From: Pseudomonas sp. Leaf48
GTDB lineage: Bacteria > Pseudomonadota > Gammaproteobacteria > Pseudomonadales > Pseudomonadaceae
NCBI RefSeq assembly: GCF_001421885.1
Contig: NZ_LMLH01000003.1
Span: 213,122-277,121, forward strand
Reading direction: 5' to 3'
DNA length: 64,000 nt
Part shown: piece by piece, positions 42,795-51,193 of the stretch
Position numbering within the stretch: the first letter of the stretch is position 1
How the letters are laid out: every line of letters starts with the position of its first letter
The notes under the pieces: model-generated
What the model saw: only the letters and a program-made list of their open reading frames with translations
Database searches by the model: none
What the model was told of the DNA's origin: nothing
Translations under genes and position numbers: made by a program

Positions 42795-43811
42795 TTACTC
42801 GAGGTAGCCCTTGGGATGACTGGATTGCCAGCGCCAGGTGTCGGCCATCATCTCCTGCAGATTTCGAGTGGCCGTCCAGCCCAGTTCCTGCGCAGCCTTG
42901 GAGGGATCGGCCCAACACTCGGCAATGTCGCCCGCGCGTCGCGGCTCCACTCGATAAGGCACCGGGCGACCGGATGCCTGCTCGAACGCGTGCACCACTT
43001 GCCGAACGCTGTAGCCGTCACCCGTACCCAGGTTCCAGACATTGATTCCGCTGCCGCCAGAGATCGTCTGCAGTGCTTTGAGATGCCCGTCCGCCAGGTC
43101 CACGACGTGAATGTAATCGCGCACGCCGGTGCCATCGACCGTGGGGTAATCGTCACCAAAAATCGACAGCTCATTCAGGCTGCCTACGGCTACCTGACTG
43201 ATGTAGGGCACCAGGTTATTCGGAATGCCCCGGGGATCCTCACCCATGAGCCCACTGGCGTGAGCGCCGACCGGATTGAAATAACGCAACAGCGCAACGC
43301 TCCAGCGCGGCTGAGCAGCGCACAGATCATGCAATACGTTTTCGATGATCAGCTTGGATTGCCCATAAGGGTTGGTGGGAGTGCCCGTAGGAAAATCCTC
43401 GCGGATCGGCATGTGTTCCGGCGCGCCGTAAACCGTGGCCGAGGAACTGAATACCAGACGGAACACACCGGCCGCGGCCATCGCCTGACACAGGGTGATG
43501 CTGCCGCAAACGTTGGCCTGGTAGTATTCAAGGGGCTTGCGCACGCTCTCGCCCACCGCCTTGAGCCCGGCAAAATGCAGGACCGCATCAATGGCATGCT
43601 CCTGGAATATCCGGTCGAGCAATGCCCGGTCGCACACATCTCCACGAATCAATAATGCGGACTTTGCGCAGATGGCTTCCACTGCATGCAACGCGGCTTC
43701 AGAGCTGTTGCACAGGTTGTCCAGCACAACCACTTCATAGCCCGCCTCAAGCAGTGCAAGTGTTGTGTGCGAACCGATATAACCGGTTCCACCTGTTACC
43801 AGAATTTTCAT
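42795..43811 (-). CDS. galE: UDP-glucose 4-epimerase
   Basis: 338 residues from the ATG giving MKILVTGGTGYIGSHT; two further in-frame ATGs upstream lack an RBS. NAD-dependent conversion of UDP-Glc and UDP-Gal. Motifs: G-G-T-G-Y-I-G-S-H (NAD), S-S-A-T-V-Y-G (Ser of the catalytic site), N-P-Y-G-Q-S-K with the Tyr and Lys, and R-Y-F-N-P-V-G-A-H. It leads the minus-strand yjb cluster and is divergent from galU; together they supply UDP-Gal and UDP-Glc. Confidence 0.95.
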   Translation of the reverse strand: MKILVTGGTGYIGSHTTLALLEAGYEVVVLDNLCNSSEAALHAVEAICAKSALLIRGDVCDRALLDRIFQEHAIDAVLHFAGLKAVGESVRKPLEYYQANVCGSITLCQAMAAAGVFRLVFSSSATVYGAPEHMPIREDFPTGTPTNPYGQSKLIIENVLHDLCAAQPRWSVALLRYFNPVGAHASGLMGEDPRGIPNNLVPYISQVAVGSLNELSIFGDDYPTVDGTGVRDYIHVVDLADGHLKALQTISGGSGINVWNLGTGDGYSVRQVVHAFEQASGRPVPYRVEPRRAGDIAECWADPSKAAQELGWTATRNLQEMMADTWRWQSSHPKGYLE

Positions 43812-44201
43812 AGAGCGGTCCATAGTCGGGTATTGGAAGTGCCAAATAGCGCGTGACTGCAGACAAAACACGCGCAAACGCAGGCCGCAGATGCAATTGC
43901 GTCCAGCCGTTTAATCACATCCCATGCAGCCCGATATTCTTTTCCGGGCACGAATCAGCGCTACTTACTTAGTAACACTTTAAAAACCCCAACTCCACGA
44001 CAACACCCCGACTAAAACTAACTAAACACCATCCCGCCAGACAACTAATAACATTGAGCCTGTTTTACACGCCCTCATAATTGCTATTAACAAGACACAT
44101 CATGTATTAAGACATATTATTCAGCAACACATCGAAACTCACAGCCATCGTTGATAGCGTCTTGCGACTGACTGTGGAAAATGACTTACCAGGATATAAC
44201 C
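43812..44201 (+). promoter_or_regulatory. Divergent galE-galU promoter region with a G-poor leader
   Basis: 390 bp without a gene. On the plus strand 43981-44040 has about 25 C and 4 G. The motif CCAGACAANNAATAACATT at 44037-44055 also occurs at 55282-55300 upstream of the glycosidase gene, at a similar distance from the start codon (146 and 122 bp). Confidence 0.45.
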
Positions 44202-45035
44202 ATGATTCGTAAATGCTTGTTCCCCGCCGCTGGCTACGGCACGCGTTTCCTGCCTGCTACCAAAGCAATGCCCAAGGAAATGCTGCCGATCGTCAACAAG
44301 CCATTGATTCAATACGCCGTTGAAGAGGCTCGGGACGCAGGTCTGCAGCACATGGCGATTGTCACCGGTCGGGGCAAACGCGCATTGGAAGACCACTTCG
44401 ATATCAGTTACGAACTCGAGCACCAGATTCGCGGTACCGAGAAAGAAAAGTTTCTGGCCAGCACCCGGGAGCTGATAGAAACCTGCACATTCGCCTACAC
44501 CCGTCAGGTCGAAATGAAAGGCCTGGGCCACGCCATCCTCAGCGGTCGCCCCTTGATCGGTGACGAACCCTTTGCCGTGGTACTGGCCGATGACTTGTGC
44601 CTGAACCTGCAAGGCGACGGCGTGCTGGCGCAAATGATCGAGCTCTACAAAAAATTCCGCTGCTCGATCGTGGCCATCCAGGAAGTGCCACGCGACCAGA
44701 CTCACAAATACGGGGTGATTGCCGGCGAACAGATTTCCGACGGCATCTACCGGGTCAACAGCATGGTTGAAAAACCTGCCCCCGAAGACGCGCCATCCAA
44801 TATGGCGATCATTGGCCGGTACATTCTGACCCCCGACATCTTTGATCTGATCGCCGATACCCAGCCTGGCAAGGGCGGCGAAATCCAGATCACCGACGCG
44901 CTCATGAAGCAGGCGCAAAATGGCTGCGTACTGGCCTACAAATTCGATGGCCTGCGCTTTGATTGCGGCAGCGCAGAAGGCTACATCGACGCGACCAACT
45001 TCTGTTATGAGCAGCTGTATCTCAAGGGCCACTAA
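44202..45035 (+). CDS. galU: UTP-glucose-1-phosphate uridylyltransferase
   Basis: 277 residues from the ATG giving MIRKCLFPAAGYGTRFLPATK, with AGGA upstream; a start seven codons earlier is less likely. Makes UDP-glucose from UTP and glucose-1-phosphate. Motifs: the nucleotide loop A-A-G-Y-G-T-R-F-L-P-A-T-K-A-M-P-K-E-M-L-P, G-L-G-H-A-I-L, V-V-L-A-D-D-L and E-K-P-A-P-E-D-A-P-S-N. Probably one operon with the small gene that follows, 72 nt later. Confidence 0.95.
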   Translation: MIRKCLFPAAGYGTRFLPATKAMPKEMLPIVNKPLIQYAVEEARDAGLQHMAIVTGRGKRALEDHFDISYELEHQIRGTEKEKFLASTRELIETCTFAYTRQVEMKGLGHAILSGRPLIGDEPFAVVLADDLCLNLQGDGVLAQMIELYKKFRCSIVAIQEVPRDQTHKYGVIAGEQISDGIYRVNSMVEKPAPEDAPSNMAIIGRYILTPDIFDLIADTQPGKGGEIQITDALMKQAQNGCVLAYKFDGLRFDCGSAEGYIDATNFCYEQLYLKGH

Positions 45036-45107
45036 CCAAAGGGCCTGGCGCACTCAACGCTCCCGCACCGGAGCCGTCGTCAACTTCCATCATTCCGGCA
45101 AAACACT

Positions 45108-45530
45108 ATGAACACAGTACAAAGCTCGGTTGAGATCGAACTGAATGCGGGCAACTCCGGAGTGGTGGCGTGGCAGTCGAAAAACCCGTCGTTGCCCTCC
45201 TCTACCCTTCCCGGCGCGGGCACATCCCTGCTGGTAGAGCGCATTGGCGTGTTCCCTTCTTCGGGCGACATCCATCGCCACATCGAAGACCCGCGTCCGC
45301 TTCTGGCCCACTTGAAAAGCCTCTACGCCCACAAGGCGCTGGATGTCGACGAGCGCGACGGCCTCAAAGTGATCTTCAACGATTGGCGTTTCCGGGTGCG
45401 CTCCCTGCGTGGCGTCCCGGCTATCGTCCTCAACATTGAATCGCGCCGGGATCCCGAGCTGATGCCGCTGAAAACCGCAGAACTGCTGAACCATCTGCAA
45501 CACTTCGAGAACGCCCGCCTTGAGCGGTGA
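45108..45530 (+). CDS. Stand-alone phosphomannomutase C-terminal domain, apparently non-catalytic
   Basis: 140 residues. Residues about 45-135 follow the last domain of phosphomannomutase/phosphoglucomutase: F-P-S-S-G-D-I-H-R, then D-E-R-D-G-L-K-V-I-F-N-D-W-R-F-R-V-R-S and V-L-N-I-E-S-R-R-D-P-E-L-M. In complete enzymes the phosphate-binding loop reads R-[ST]-S-N-T-E-P; here it is R-S-L-R-G-V-P, so substrate binding is probably lost. The three domains with the active-site Ser and metal site are absent. The first 44 residues match nothing I know. It follows galU, so a regulatory or partner role in sugar-nucleotide supply is possible. Confidence 0.72.
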   Translation: MNTVQSSVEIELNAGNSGVVAWQSKNPSLPSSTLPGAGTSLLVERIGVFPSSGDIHRHIEDPRPLLAHLKSLYAHKALDVDERDGLKVIFNDWRFRVRSLRGVPAIVLNIESRRDPELMPLKTAELLNHLQHFENARLER

Positions 45531-45534
45531 ATGA

Positions 45535-46686
45535 CTATTTCAACGCAGCACCGCATTCACTCCGGGGCCCGGGAGCCCCATCGACGATCAAGCGATAGAA
45601 AAAATCCGCGATCAGCCGACCGCCGGAAGCCGGTATCGGGTGAATGTTATCGGGGCCGATCATCGGAGTCGGCCCGTTGCTGGCGTAGCGCTTGAAGTCC
45701 GGGCCGAACGTGCATTGCAGGCTAGCATAGGCAATGTTCTGCGAGCGCGCCCACGGCTCCAGGACCTGCGCATAATCCGACATCGGATAGGCACTCGAAC
45801 GCGTGGTGTCCTGCCGCATGATCACATTGATGCTCGCCATCGGATGAACCTCGCGAATCATCCGCGCCAAGCCTTTCATGCGCTCCAGGTAGTCCTTGGG
45901 CTTTACCCCGAACCCCTGATCATTGCCGCCCAGCATAATCAGGTAAGCGTCTGCCGGTATCTTCGCAACGACTGCTTTCCACTGGACCTGCCACTGACCG
46001 TCGCTTTTATAGAAATCGGCGGACGCAGCACCGGAGGCGGCGAGCTTGGAGACCCTGATCCCGCCACGGTCATTGCTCATCCACAGCCCGAACAGCGTTG
46101 GCGCCCCCTCGACCACTTCCAGCCTGAGCGCCCAGGCAGCACCGGCCGGCACGTCGGCCAGCTGCACTGCCTGGACACCCTGGCCGGCAAGCGTCAACGA
46201 GCGCCACGGATCCGAAGAGCCCCAGCGATAACGCAGTTCATTGGCTTTGCCGTTTCCAAGGTAGAGCAACCGGGCCTGGGAAATGGAAGTATCGATGGCC
46301 GCTGTTTCGTTGGAATCGACCTCGAGATAGGCACCCGCGTGCCCGGTGATGGTGCGACTGTCCGGACTCGCCTGGCCAAGCGAGGAAACATCCCAGTCAC
46401 CGCCGAAGTATTTTTCACTGCTGCGGGTGTACTTGATGTTGGTACCGCCAAGGGCGGCACCGTGATTGAACCCGACATAACCAGGCCCGGCGAAACCGAA
46501 TTCTCTGGCCAATCGTTGAGTGAGCTGATTGAGATAAAAATCCTGCCCGGCGCTGTAGCTGTCGCCGATCACCGAGATCGCCAGGACCTTGTCCTTGTGC
46601 CCACCCCATTGCGCCAGCCGCTGGTGCGCGGCTTGCACTTCGAGCGCCGGCACCGCTACCTCACGCATCTCATCGATATAGGCCAT
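45535..46686 (-). CDS. SGNH/GDSL-family hydrolase
   Basis: 383 residues. The G-D-S motif (A-I-S-V-I-G-D-S-Y-S-A-G, about residues 37-48), the L-G-G-N-D-Q-G block and the C-terminal D-N-I-H-P (Asp/His) form the SGNH catalytic set. The middle, about 90-230, is a beta-rich insert that may bind carbohydrate. No signal peptide or membrane anchor is visible at the chosen start, which is odd for an enzyme that would act on the exported polymer; a cytoplasmic role, or export by another route, is possible. Last gene of the assembly operon; starts 3 nt after the acyltransferase stop. Probably an O-acetyl esterase or transferase. Confidence 0.82.
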   Translation of the reverse strand: MAYIDEMREVAVPALEVQAAHQRLAQWGGHKDKVLAISVIGDSYSAGQDFYLNQLTQRLAREFGFAGPGYVGFNHGAALGGTNIKYTRSSEKYFGGDWDVSSLGQASPDSRTITGHAGAYLEVDSNETAAIDTSISQARLLYLGNGKANELRYRWGSSDPWRSLTLAGQGVQAVQLADVPAGAAWALRLEVVEGAPTLFGLWMSNDRGGIRVSKLAASGAASADFYKSDGQWQVQWKAVVAKIPADAYLIMLGGNDQGFGVKPKDYLERMKGLARMIREVHPMASINVIMRQDTTRSSAYPMSDYAQVLEPWARSQNIAYASLQCTFGPDFKRYASNGPTPMIGPDNIHPIPASGGRLIADFFYRLIVDGAPGPRSECGAALK

Positions 46687-46689
46687 GTT

Positions 46690-47733
46690 TCAGCCAGCCT
46701 CAGGCATGTGTTTCGGGCCTGGTTCCCGGGGCTTTTTGCTGACCGCGCGCTCGCCCAGGAAGAGGACAGAGGTCACGCTGAATCGACTGAACACATTCGC
46801 CAACAGCACCGGCCCCAACAGGCCGCTGAACAACCCGGCAAAGACCAGAGCGCTTTGATCCGTGACACCCAATCGACCCAGGGCGAACCGTGACGTGGCA
46901 GCAAACAACACGTGAAACAGGAATATCGCGTAGGAGTACCCTCCAAGCCAGATCAGAAATCTTGAGCGCATGTCACTCGACAGCAAGGCAACGCAGGAAA
47001 CACACCCCACCAGCAGGCCGACAAGGCTTCGGCGATCAACGATCAGCTCGCGGTCCACAGTGGCTATGTAGAGCAAAGCTATCGAAATCAGGACGAATAC
47101 AACCGGGCCAATACCTTTGAGCGAACGCTTCAAGGCACTGACGTTTTCCTGGCAAATCATCCCGGTCACAAAAAACGGCAGCAGATAGATGGCGCCGTTG
47201 ATACCGAACGCATCGACCGCAAAAGGCGGCAACAAAAACACGACCGCCGAAAATGCAAACAACAGGTAAAGGTGCAAAGGCGTGCGCAGTAAACCGCGCC
47301 ACTGCAGGAACCCGACAAACATGAAAATGATGAATACAGCCTGCAAGAACCAGAAATGGTTGACCGGCACGTAGAACGACAACAAGGCGTCGACCACACT
47401 GAGATCCTTGTTGACCCCCGGCCCGACCGCCTGCAGCAGCGAAAACGGAATCCCGACAAAAAACAGCGGCAGGATCAGCCGTCTCACTTTGCCAGTGAAG
47501 TAGGCAGAAAAATCATTCCCCCTGATTTTGTAGATGGAATAGATGTAGCCCGAGATAAACGTGAACAACGGCATCCGCACGTAGACCATAGAGTCGGCGA
47601 TAACCCGATAAGGCGATCCCAGGTCGATTTTCAGCCCGCCGCCAAATGGCCCGATGACGTGATAAAGCACCAGCAGAAGACACGCCAGGCCTCGTAATGT
47701 TTCTATTTCCAGCGACTTCTTCTTGCTTTGCAT
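46690..47733 (-). CDS. Acyltransferase 3 family membrane protein
   Basis: 347 residues from the ATG giving MQSKKKSLEIETLRGLACLLLVLYHV. About ten membrane helices. The family opening E-x-x-x-L-R-G-L-A-C-L-L-L-V-L-Y-H carries the conserved R and H. It adds acetyl or another acyl group to the repeat unit on the outer face of the inner membrane. It lies between the polymerase-like and SGNH genes, a common acyl-decoration pairing. Confidence 0.88.
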   Translation of the reverse strand: MQSKKKSLEIETLRGLACLLLVLYHVIGPFGGGLKIDLGSPYRVIADSMVYVRMPLFTFISGYIYSIYKIRGNDFSAYFTGKVRRLILPLFFVGIPFSLLQAVGPGVNKDLSVVDALLSFYVPVNHFWFLQAVFIIFMFVGFLQWRGLLRTPLHLYLLFAFSAVVFLLPPFAVDAFGINGAIYLLPFFVTGMICQENVSALKRSLKGIGPVVFVLISIALLYIATVDRELIVDRRSLVGLLVGCVSCVALLSSDMRSRFLIWLGGYSYAIFLFHVLFAATSRFALGRLGVTDQSALVFAGLFSGLLGPVLLANVFSRFSVTSVLFLGERAVSKKPREPGPKHMPEAG

Positions 47734-47745
47734 GGAACACAAACC

Positions 47746-48849
47746 TCAGTTCAAAATTCTGTTTTCAACCAACTCAGGTTTTCTTGAGCGCAGCTGCAAT
47801 CCCAGCCCCACAAACAGAACGGGTACCACCATGGAAAAATGACGGGCAAAGGAGCCGAAGTCGGGTTCGAACAGGCCCTGCACCAACAAAAACGAAAGGG
47901 GTATTGCGATCAGCTCTTTGACTTTCGGTTCGATGACTGAGCCGTTGTAGTGACTCGATGTGATCATTTTGAACATCAGCACCGAGGTCATCATCATCAG
48001 CACGACAAAGATTATCTGCCCCAGGCCGGACAGAAGGATCAGCTCTACAGGGAACGACAATCTGAAAAATATGCTCATCGAATCCACGGCCTGCGAAACG
48101 AAGTCACTTCCGCTAATCCACGACACGATCAATGACTTTGAGCCCTCTTCGCCCAGCGTGCGTTGCTCGTTGCTATTGGCTCGAATGGACGAAACCGAAT
48201 AGCCGGCCAGCAACTGAATCGCCGTTGCGATCGCCAGATAGAACATGAACAACATCAGGAAAAAGCTGAAACGCGACACGTGCTTCTTCATCACGCAGAT
48301 TCCGACCCAGACCAGCGAAAACAATATCCAATAGGGTCGAACCAGTACGCCATAAAACATCGAAGAAAGAAAAAAACCCGCTCTGTATCGTTTCGAAAAT
48401 GAAAATACCAGGATGGTAATTACCGCCACCGAGACAATAATTTCCTTGGTCAGGTTATCGAGAAAGAACGACCTGACCACTCCCCACAGGCACAAGGTCA
48501 GAAAAATCGTTAGCGGCAACCTTCTGAAAATAAAGATCGGGATTGACGTCAGAAACAGATTGCACAGCATCCCATAGGCCCACGCATTGTCCAGATTGAT
48601 ACCGGTGGGACGTAGCACATAAGCGGTACAATCGTAAGAAGAGCGGTCTGGCGAAAACGGATTCCAGAAGTTGCAGTTGTCGGAACGAGCGTATGACGTC
48701 CACAACGTCATCGCATCGGGACCTGGCTCTCGGTGGATCAGCAGGGGCATCGCGACGGACAGAAAAAGACCGCACAGCAAAATCAGGAATGAGATCGACG
48801 AGTCCAGTTTTCTTCCGCGAAATTCTATGGAAGGCAGAGATAAAGCCAT
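47746..48849 (-). CDS. Multi-pass membrane protein, candidate EPS polymerase (Wzy-like)
   Basis: 367 residues, about ten hydrophobic helices (first at about 17-35) with a large periplasmic loop after the first helix (residues about 40-95, with Cys and Arg) and another near 210-250. No strong sequence signature. The position between the flippase and acyltransferase, the size and the topology fit a Wzy polymerase, which varies so much in sequence that context is the main evidence. Its start shares a base with the flippase stop. Low GC relative to the housekeeping block. Confidence 0.65.
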   Translation of the reverse strand: MALSLPSIEFRGRKLDSSISFLILLCGLFLSVAMPLLIHREPGPDAMTLWTSYARSDNCNFWNPFSPDRSSYDCTAYVLRPTGINLDNAWAYGMLCNLFLTSIPIFIFRRLPLTIFLTLCLWGVVRSFFLDNLTKEIIVSVAVITILVFSFSKRYRAGFFLSSMFYGVLVRPYWILFSLVWVGICVMKKHVSRFSFFLMLFMFYLAIATAIQLLAGYSVSSIRANSNEQRTLGEEGSKSLIVSWISGSDFVSQAVDSMSIFFRLSFPVELILLSGLGQIIFVVLMMMTSVLMFKMITSSHYNGSVIEPKVKELIAIPLSFLLVQGLFEPDFGSFARHFSMVVPVLFVGLGLQLRSRKPELVENRILN

Positions 48850-50069
48850 TACAAAGCCCCCTTAGACCGGGCAAACCTGGCCAACAAAGCAACAACGATT
48901 AGCTGCACGGTTATAGAAAAGACATTCCCCCATGCCGCCCCATAAATTGAATAGTGCTTGATAAGGACATAACTGACAGGCAGTGAAATCAAAAGGCATA
49001 TCACCGCACTGGCCAGTGACACCCGATTATTCTTCGAGGCAATTAGGCCTCCCCATACGATGTCACCGACGGCGCGAAGGGCAAAAGAGAAAATCAGGAT
49101 GCATAGAATCCCGTTGTCCGGACGCGGGACTGCCGCGTCCACATAATCCAGCACGACATTAAAGAAAATATAAATCAGCACGGCAACCGCGCAGGAGACT
49201 ATCAAAGAGCGCAATACCCATTGATTGAAGAACAGTTGCCGGACCGTAAGTGCCTGTTGATTATTCTTATAACGCTTGGCGAGCACAGGGATGCCAATGA
49301 CGGCAACAACCGCAAACGAAAGCGCTTGCAAGGTATTAGCGGCAGACCAGGAGTATACGTACTTACCGAGGCTGTCGTAAGGTTCAAGGTCCGCAATGAG
49401 AAACCGCTCTGCAAACTGACTCAACAAAATCAAACCGTCACCCAGATAAAACGGCAACCCTGCTTTCCAGACAGAGGCTGTAGTCACGGTAATGACTTCC
49501 CGGCTCTTATGTACGTTGATAACAATAAAATACCCGACCACTATCACCAAGAGGTTGCTGATTACCCATAACCAAAGGACACTGGCAATGCTGGACACCA
49601 CGCCGGCCATGAGTCCTCCAACCGCAATCAGCGACCAGAGCCCGGTTTTCAGGAAGAACAACAACGCTCCCCAATTGGCTTTTTGTGCCGAAAAAACAAA
49701 CGAGTTTATTTCGAAGGAAAGATGCTCCGTGACCATAAGCAGCGTGACGCATACGATCAACGCGGCACTCACCTGAACGTCGCTGAAAAGTGAGTAGAGT
49801 GAGACCGTCACCACCGAAAACAACAAACCAACGGCCAGGTACAGGAGCAATACTTTATCGATGACGAGCCGGGAGCTTCCCCCGATGCTGATTAGTCGAT
49901 TGATCTCAGAGCTGAACCCGACGCTGTAAAACTTCGAGGCAAGCAAAGGAGCGATCACTACGACGCCGTAAAAACCCAATGAGTCGTAACCCAGATAATG
50001 AGTGATGGCCAAGACCAGCAAAAACTTTGAGCCTAATGCAGTCGCCCTTAGCAACAACCGAAATATCAT
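48849..50069 (-). CDS. Oligosaccharide flippase (Wzx-like)
   Basis: 406 residues, about 12 membrane helices from the N-terminus on. The N-terminal pattern (LLRATALGSKFLLVLAITHYLGYDSLGFYGVVV) is typical of MATE/MVF-type polysaccharide flippases. Moves the lipid-linked repeat unit across the inner membrane. Overlaps the pyruvyl transferase gene by 4 nt (ATGA) and touches the polymerase gene. Confidence 0.85.
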   Translation of the reverse strand: MIFRLLLRATALGSKFLLVLAITHYLGYDSLGFYGVVVIAPLLASKFYSVGFSSEINRLISIGGSSRLVIDKVLLLYLAVGLLFSVVTVSLYSLFSDVQVSAALIVCVTLLMVTEHLSFEINSFVFSAQKANWGALLFFLKTGLWSLIAVGGLMAGVVSSIASVLWLWVISNLLVIVVGYFIVINVHKSREVITVTTASVWKAGLPFYLGDGLILLSQFAERFLIADLEPYDSLGKYVYSWSAANTLQALSFAVVAVIGIPVLAKRYKNNQQALTVRQLFFNQWVLRSLIVSCAVAVLIYIFFNVVLDYVDAAVPRPDNGILCILIFSFALRAVGDIVWGGLIASKNNRVSLASAVICLLISLPVSYVLIKHYSIYGAAWGNVFSITVQLIVVALLARFARSKGAL

Positions 50070-51178
50070 CGAACAACTCCTTTGATGATATTGTCCATCA
50101 GTGCCGTTTTGGCGACGATTTCTTTACAGTTCGCCGTGAGTTTACTGCCAAATATGGAAAGAGCGTTGGGGGCGTAAACCGTATCAATGATGGTGTCGAC
50201 ATTGAAATCTCCTTCGTTGATCACCCAGTCTTCCACACCCATGTCCTGATAAGCACCAAAGCCTTTGCGCTCATAACTGATATGGAAAGCGGGTACTCCG
50301 GCCAGGAGCGACTCAATAGCGCCGTGCAGCCGCACGGAGATAACCAGGTCCGGTTGATACTTCGCAAGTGCCGCCTTCAAGGGCGGCAAGTCTTGCGTAA
50401 TGCCAAGTTCCCGATAAAACGCACCGTCATCGTTGCCCCGGCCAGTGCTTTGCACAGCGTAGACCACTTCACTTTTGGCCCTTAACATCCTCAATAGAAG
50501 CCTCAGGTTTGAAACGTAGCTGATTTTCTTCTCTTTACTCCATTGCAACGGCTTGCGTAAAACAATACAGATCACGGCAGGAGATGATGCACAGCGGATG
50601 AGTTTTGGCTGCAGCAGAATTTTTTTCGCTAACGCCTGGACCGCCATGTCCGGTGCTCGGTATACATTTTCGTTGGTCTGGAAAATGTCCGACGACCTGT
50701 TGTCCCTGACGAATACAGCATTGGCGCTGGCGTAGTGCTCCACGATTGTGCTGCTTTCACCGTGGAACGGACCGATACTTTGTGGGAGGTAAATAGACGG
50801 CACCTTGCTCAAAATTGCGGTTTCAAGCTGTTTGGCATGGCCCAGTTTCAGCTTGATGTGTTCCAAGGCACTTTTTGACCGCATGTACCCACCGCCCACC
50901 CCTACAATCAGATCGCTGCTATTCAAAAGATCGGCAAGGGGGCTATAAGATTGTTTAAGGAAAATCGCCTCCTTCACCCTTCCAAATCCTTTAGCTGCCA
51001 TGACCGGCGCGCCATAGCGCTTATAGGGAAGATAACCAAATGATTGCGGGTCCGACGCAACTACGTTGATTAAAGTGCCGGCACCAAAATTTCGCAGCAC
51101 CGTGGCTATTGCCAAATCCACGAGTAGACCATCACCCGAATTGGACGCACTGTAGCCATGCAAAATAGTTACGTTCAT
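50066..51178 (-). CDS. Polysaccharide pyruvyl transferase
   Basis: 370 residues from the ATG giving MNVTILHGYSASNSGDGLLV; the codon before it is also ATG. GT-B-like fold of the PS_pyruv_trans family: N-S-G-D-G near the N-terminus, G-V-G-G-G-Y-M-R, Y-L-P-Q-S-I-G-P-F, V-F-V-R-D-N-R-S-S, A-P-D-M-A and the C-terminal V-S-V-R-L-H-G-A-I-E-S-L-L-A-G-V-P. Transfers pyruvate ketal groups from PEP to a sugar, adding negative charge to the polymer. Sits at 13-15 nt from the GT4 gene. Confidence 0.9.
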   Translation of the reverse strand: MNVTILHGYSASNSGDGLLVDLAIATVLRNFGAGTLINVVASDPQSFGYLPYKRYGAPVMAAKGFGRVKEAIFLKQSYSPLADLLNSSDLIVGVGGGYMRSKSALEHIKLKLGHAKQLETAILSKVPSIYLPQSIGPFHGESSTIVEHYASANAVFVRDNRSSDIFQTNENVYRAPDMAVQALAKKILLQPKLIRCASSPAVICIVLRKPLQWSKEKKISYVSNLRLLLRMLRAKSEVVYAVQSTGRGNDDGAFYRELGITQDLPPLKAALAKYQPDLVISVRLHGAIESLLAGVPAFHISYERKGFGAYQDMGVEDWVINEGDFNVDTIIDTVYAPNALSIFGSKLTANCKEIVAKTALMDNIIKGVVR

Positions 51179-51193
51179 CATCTGATTTTCTAC

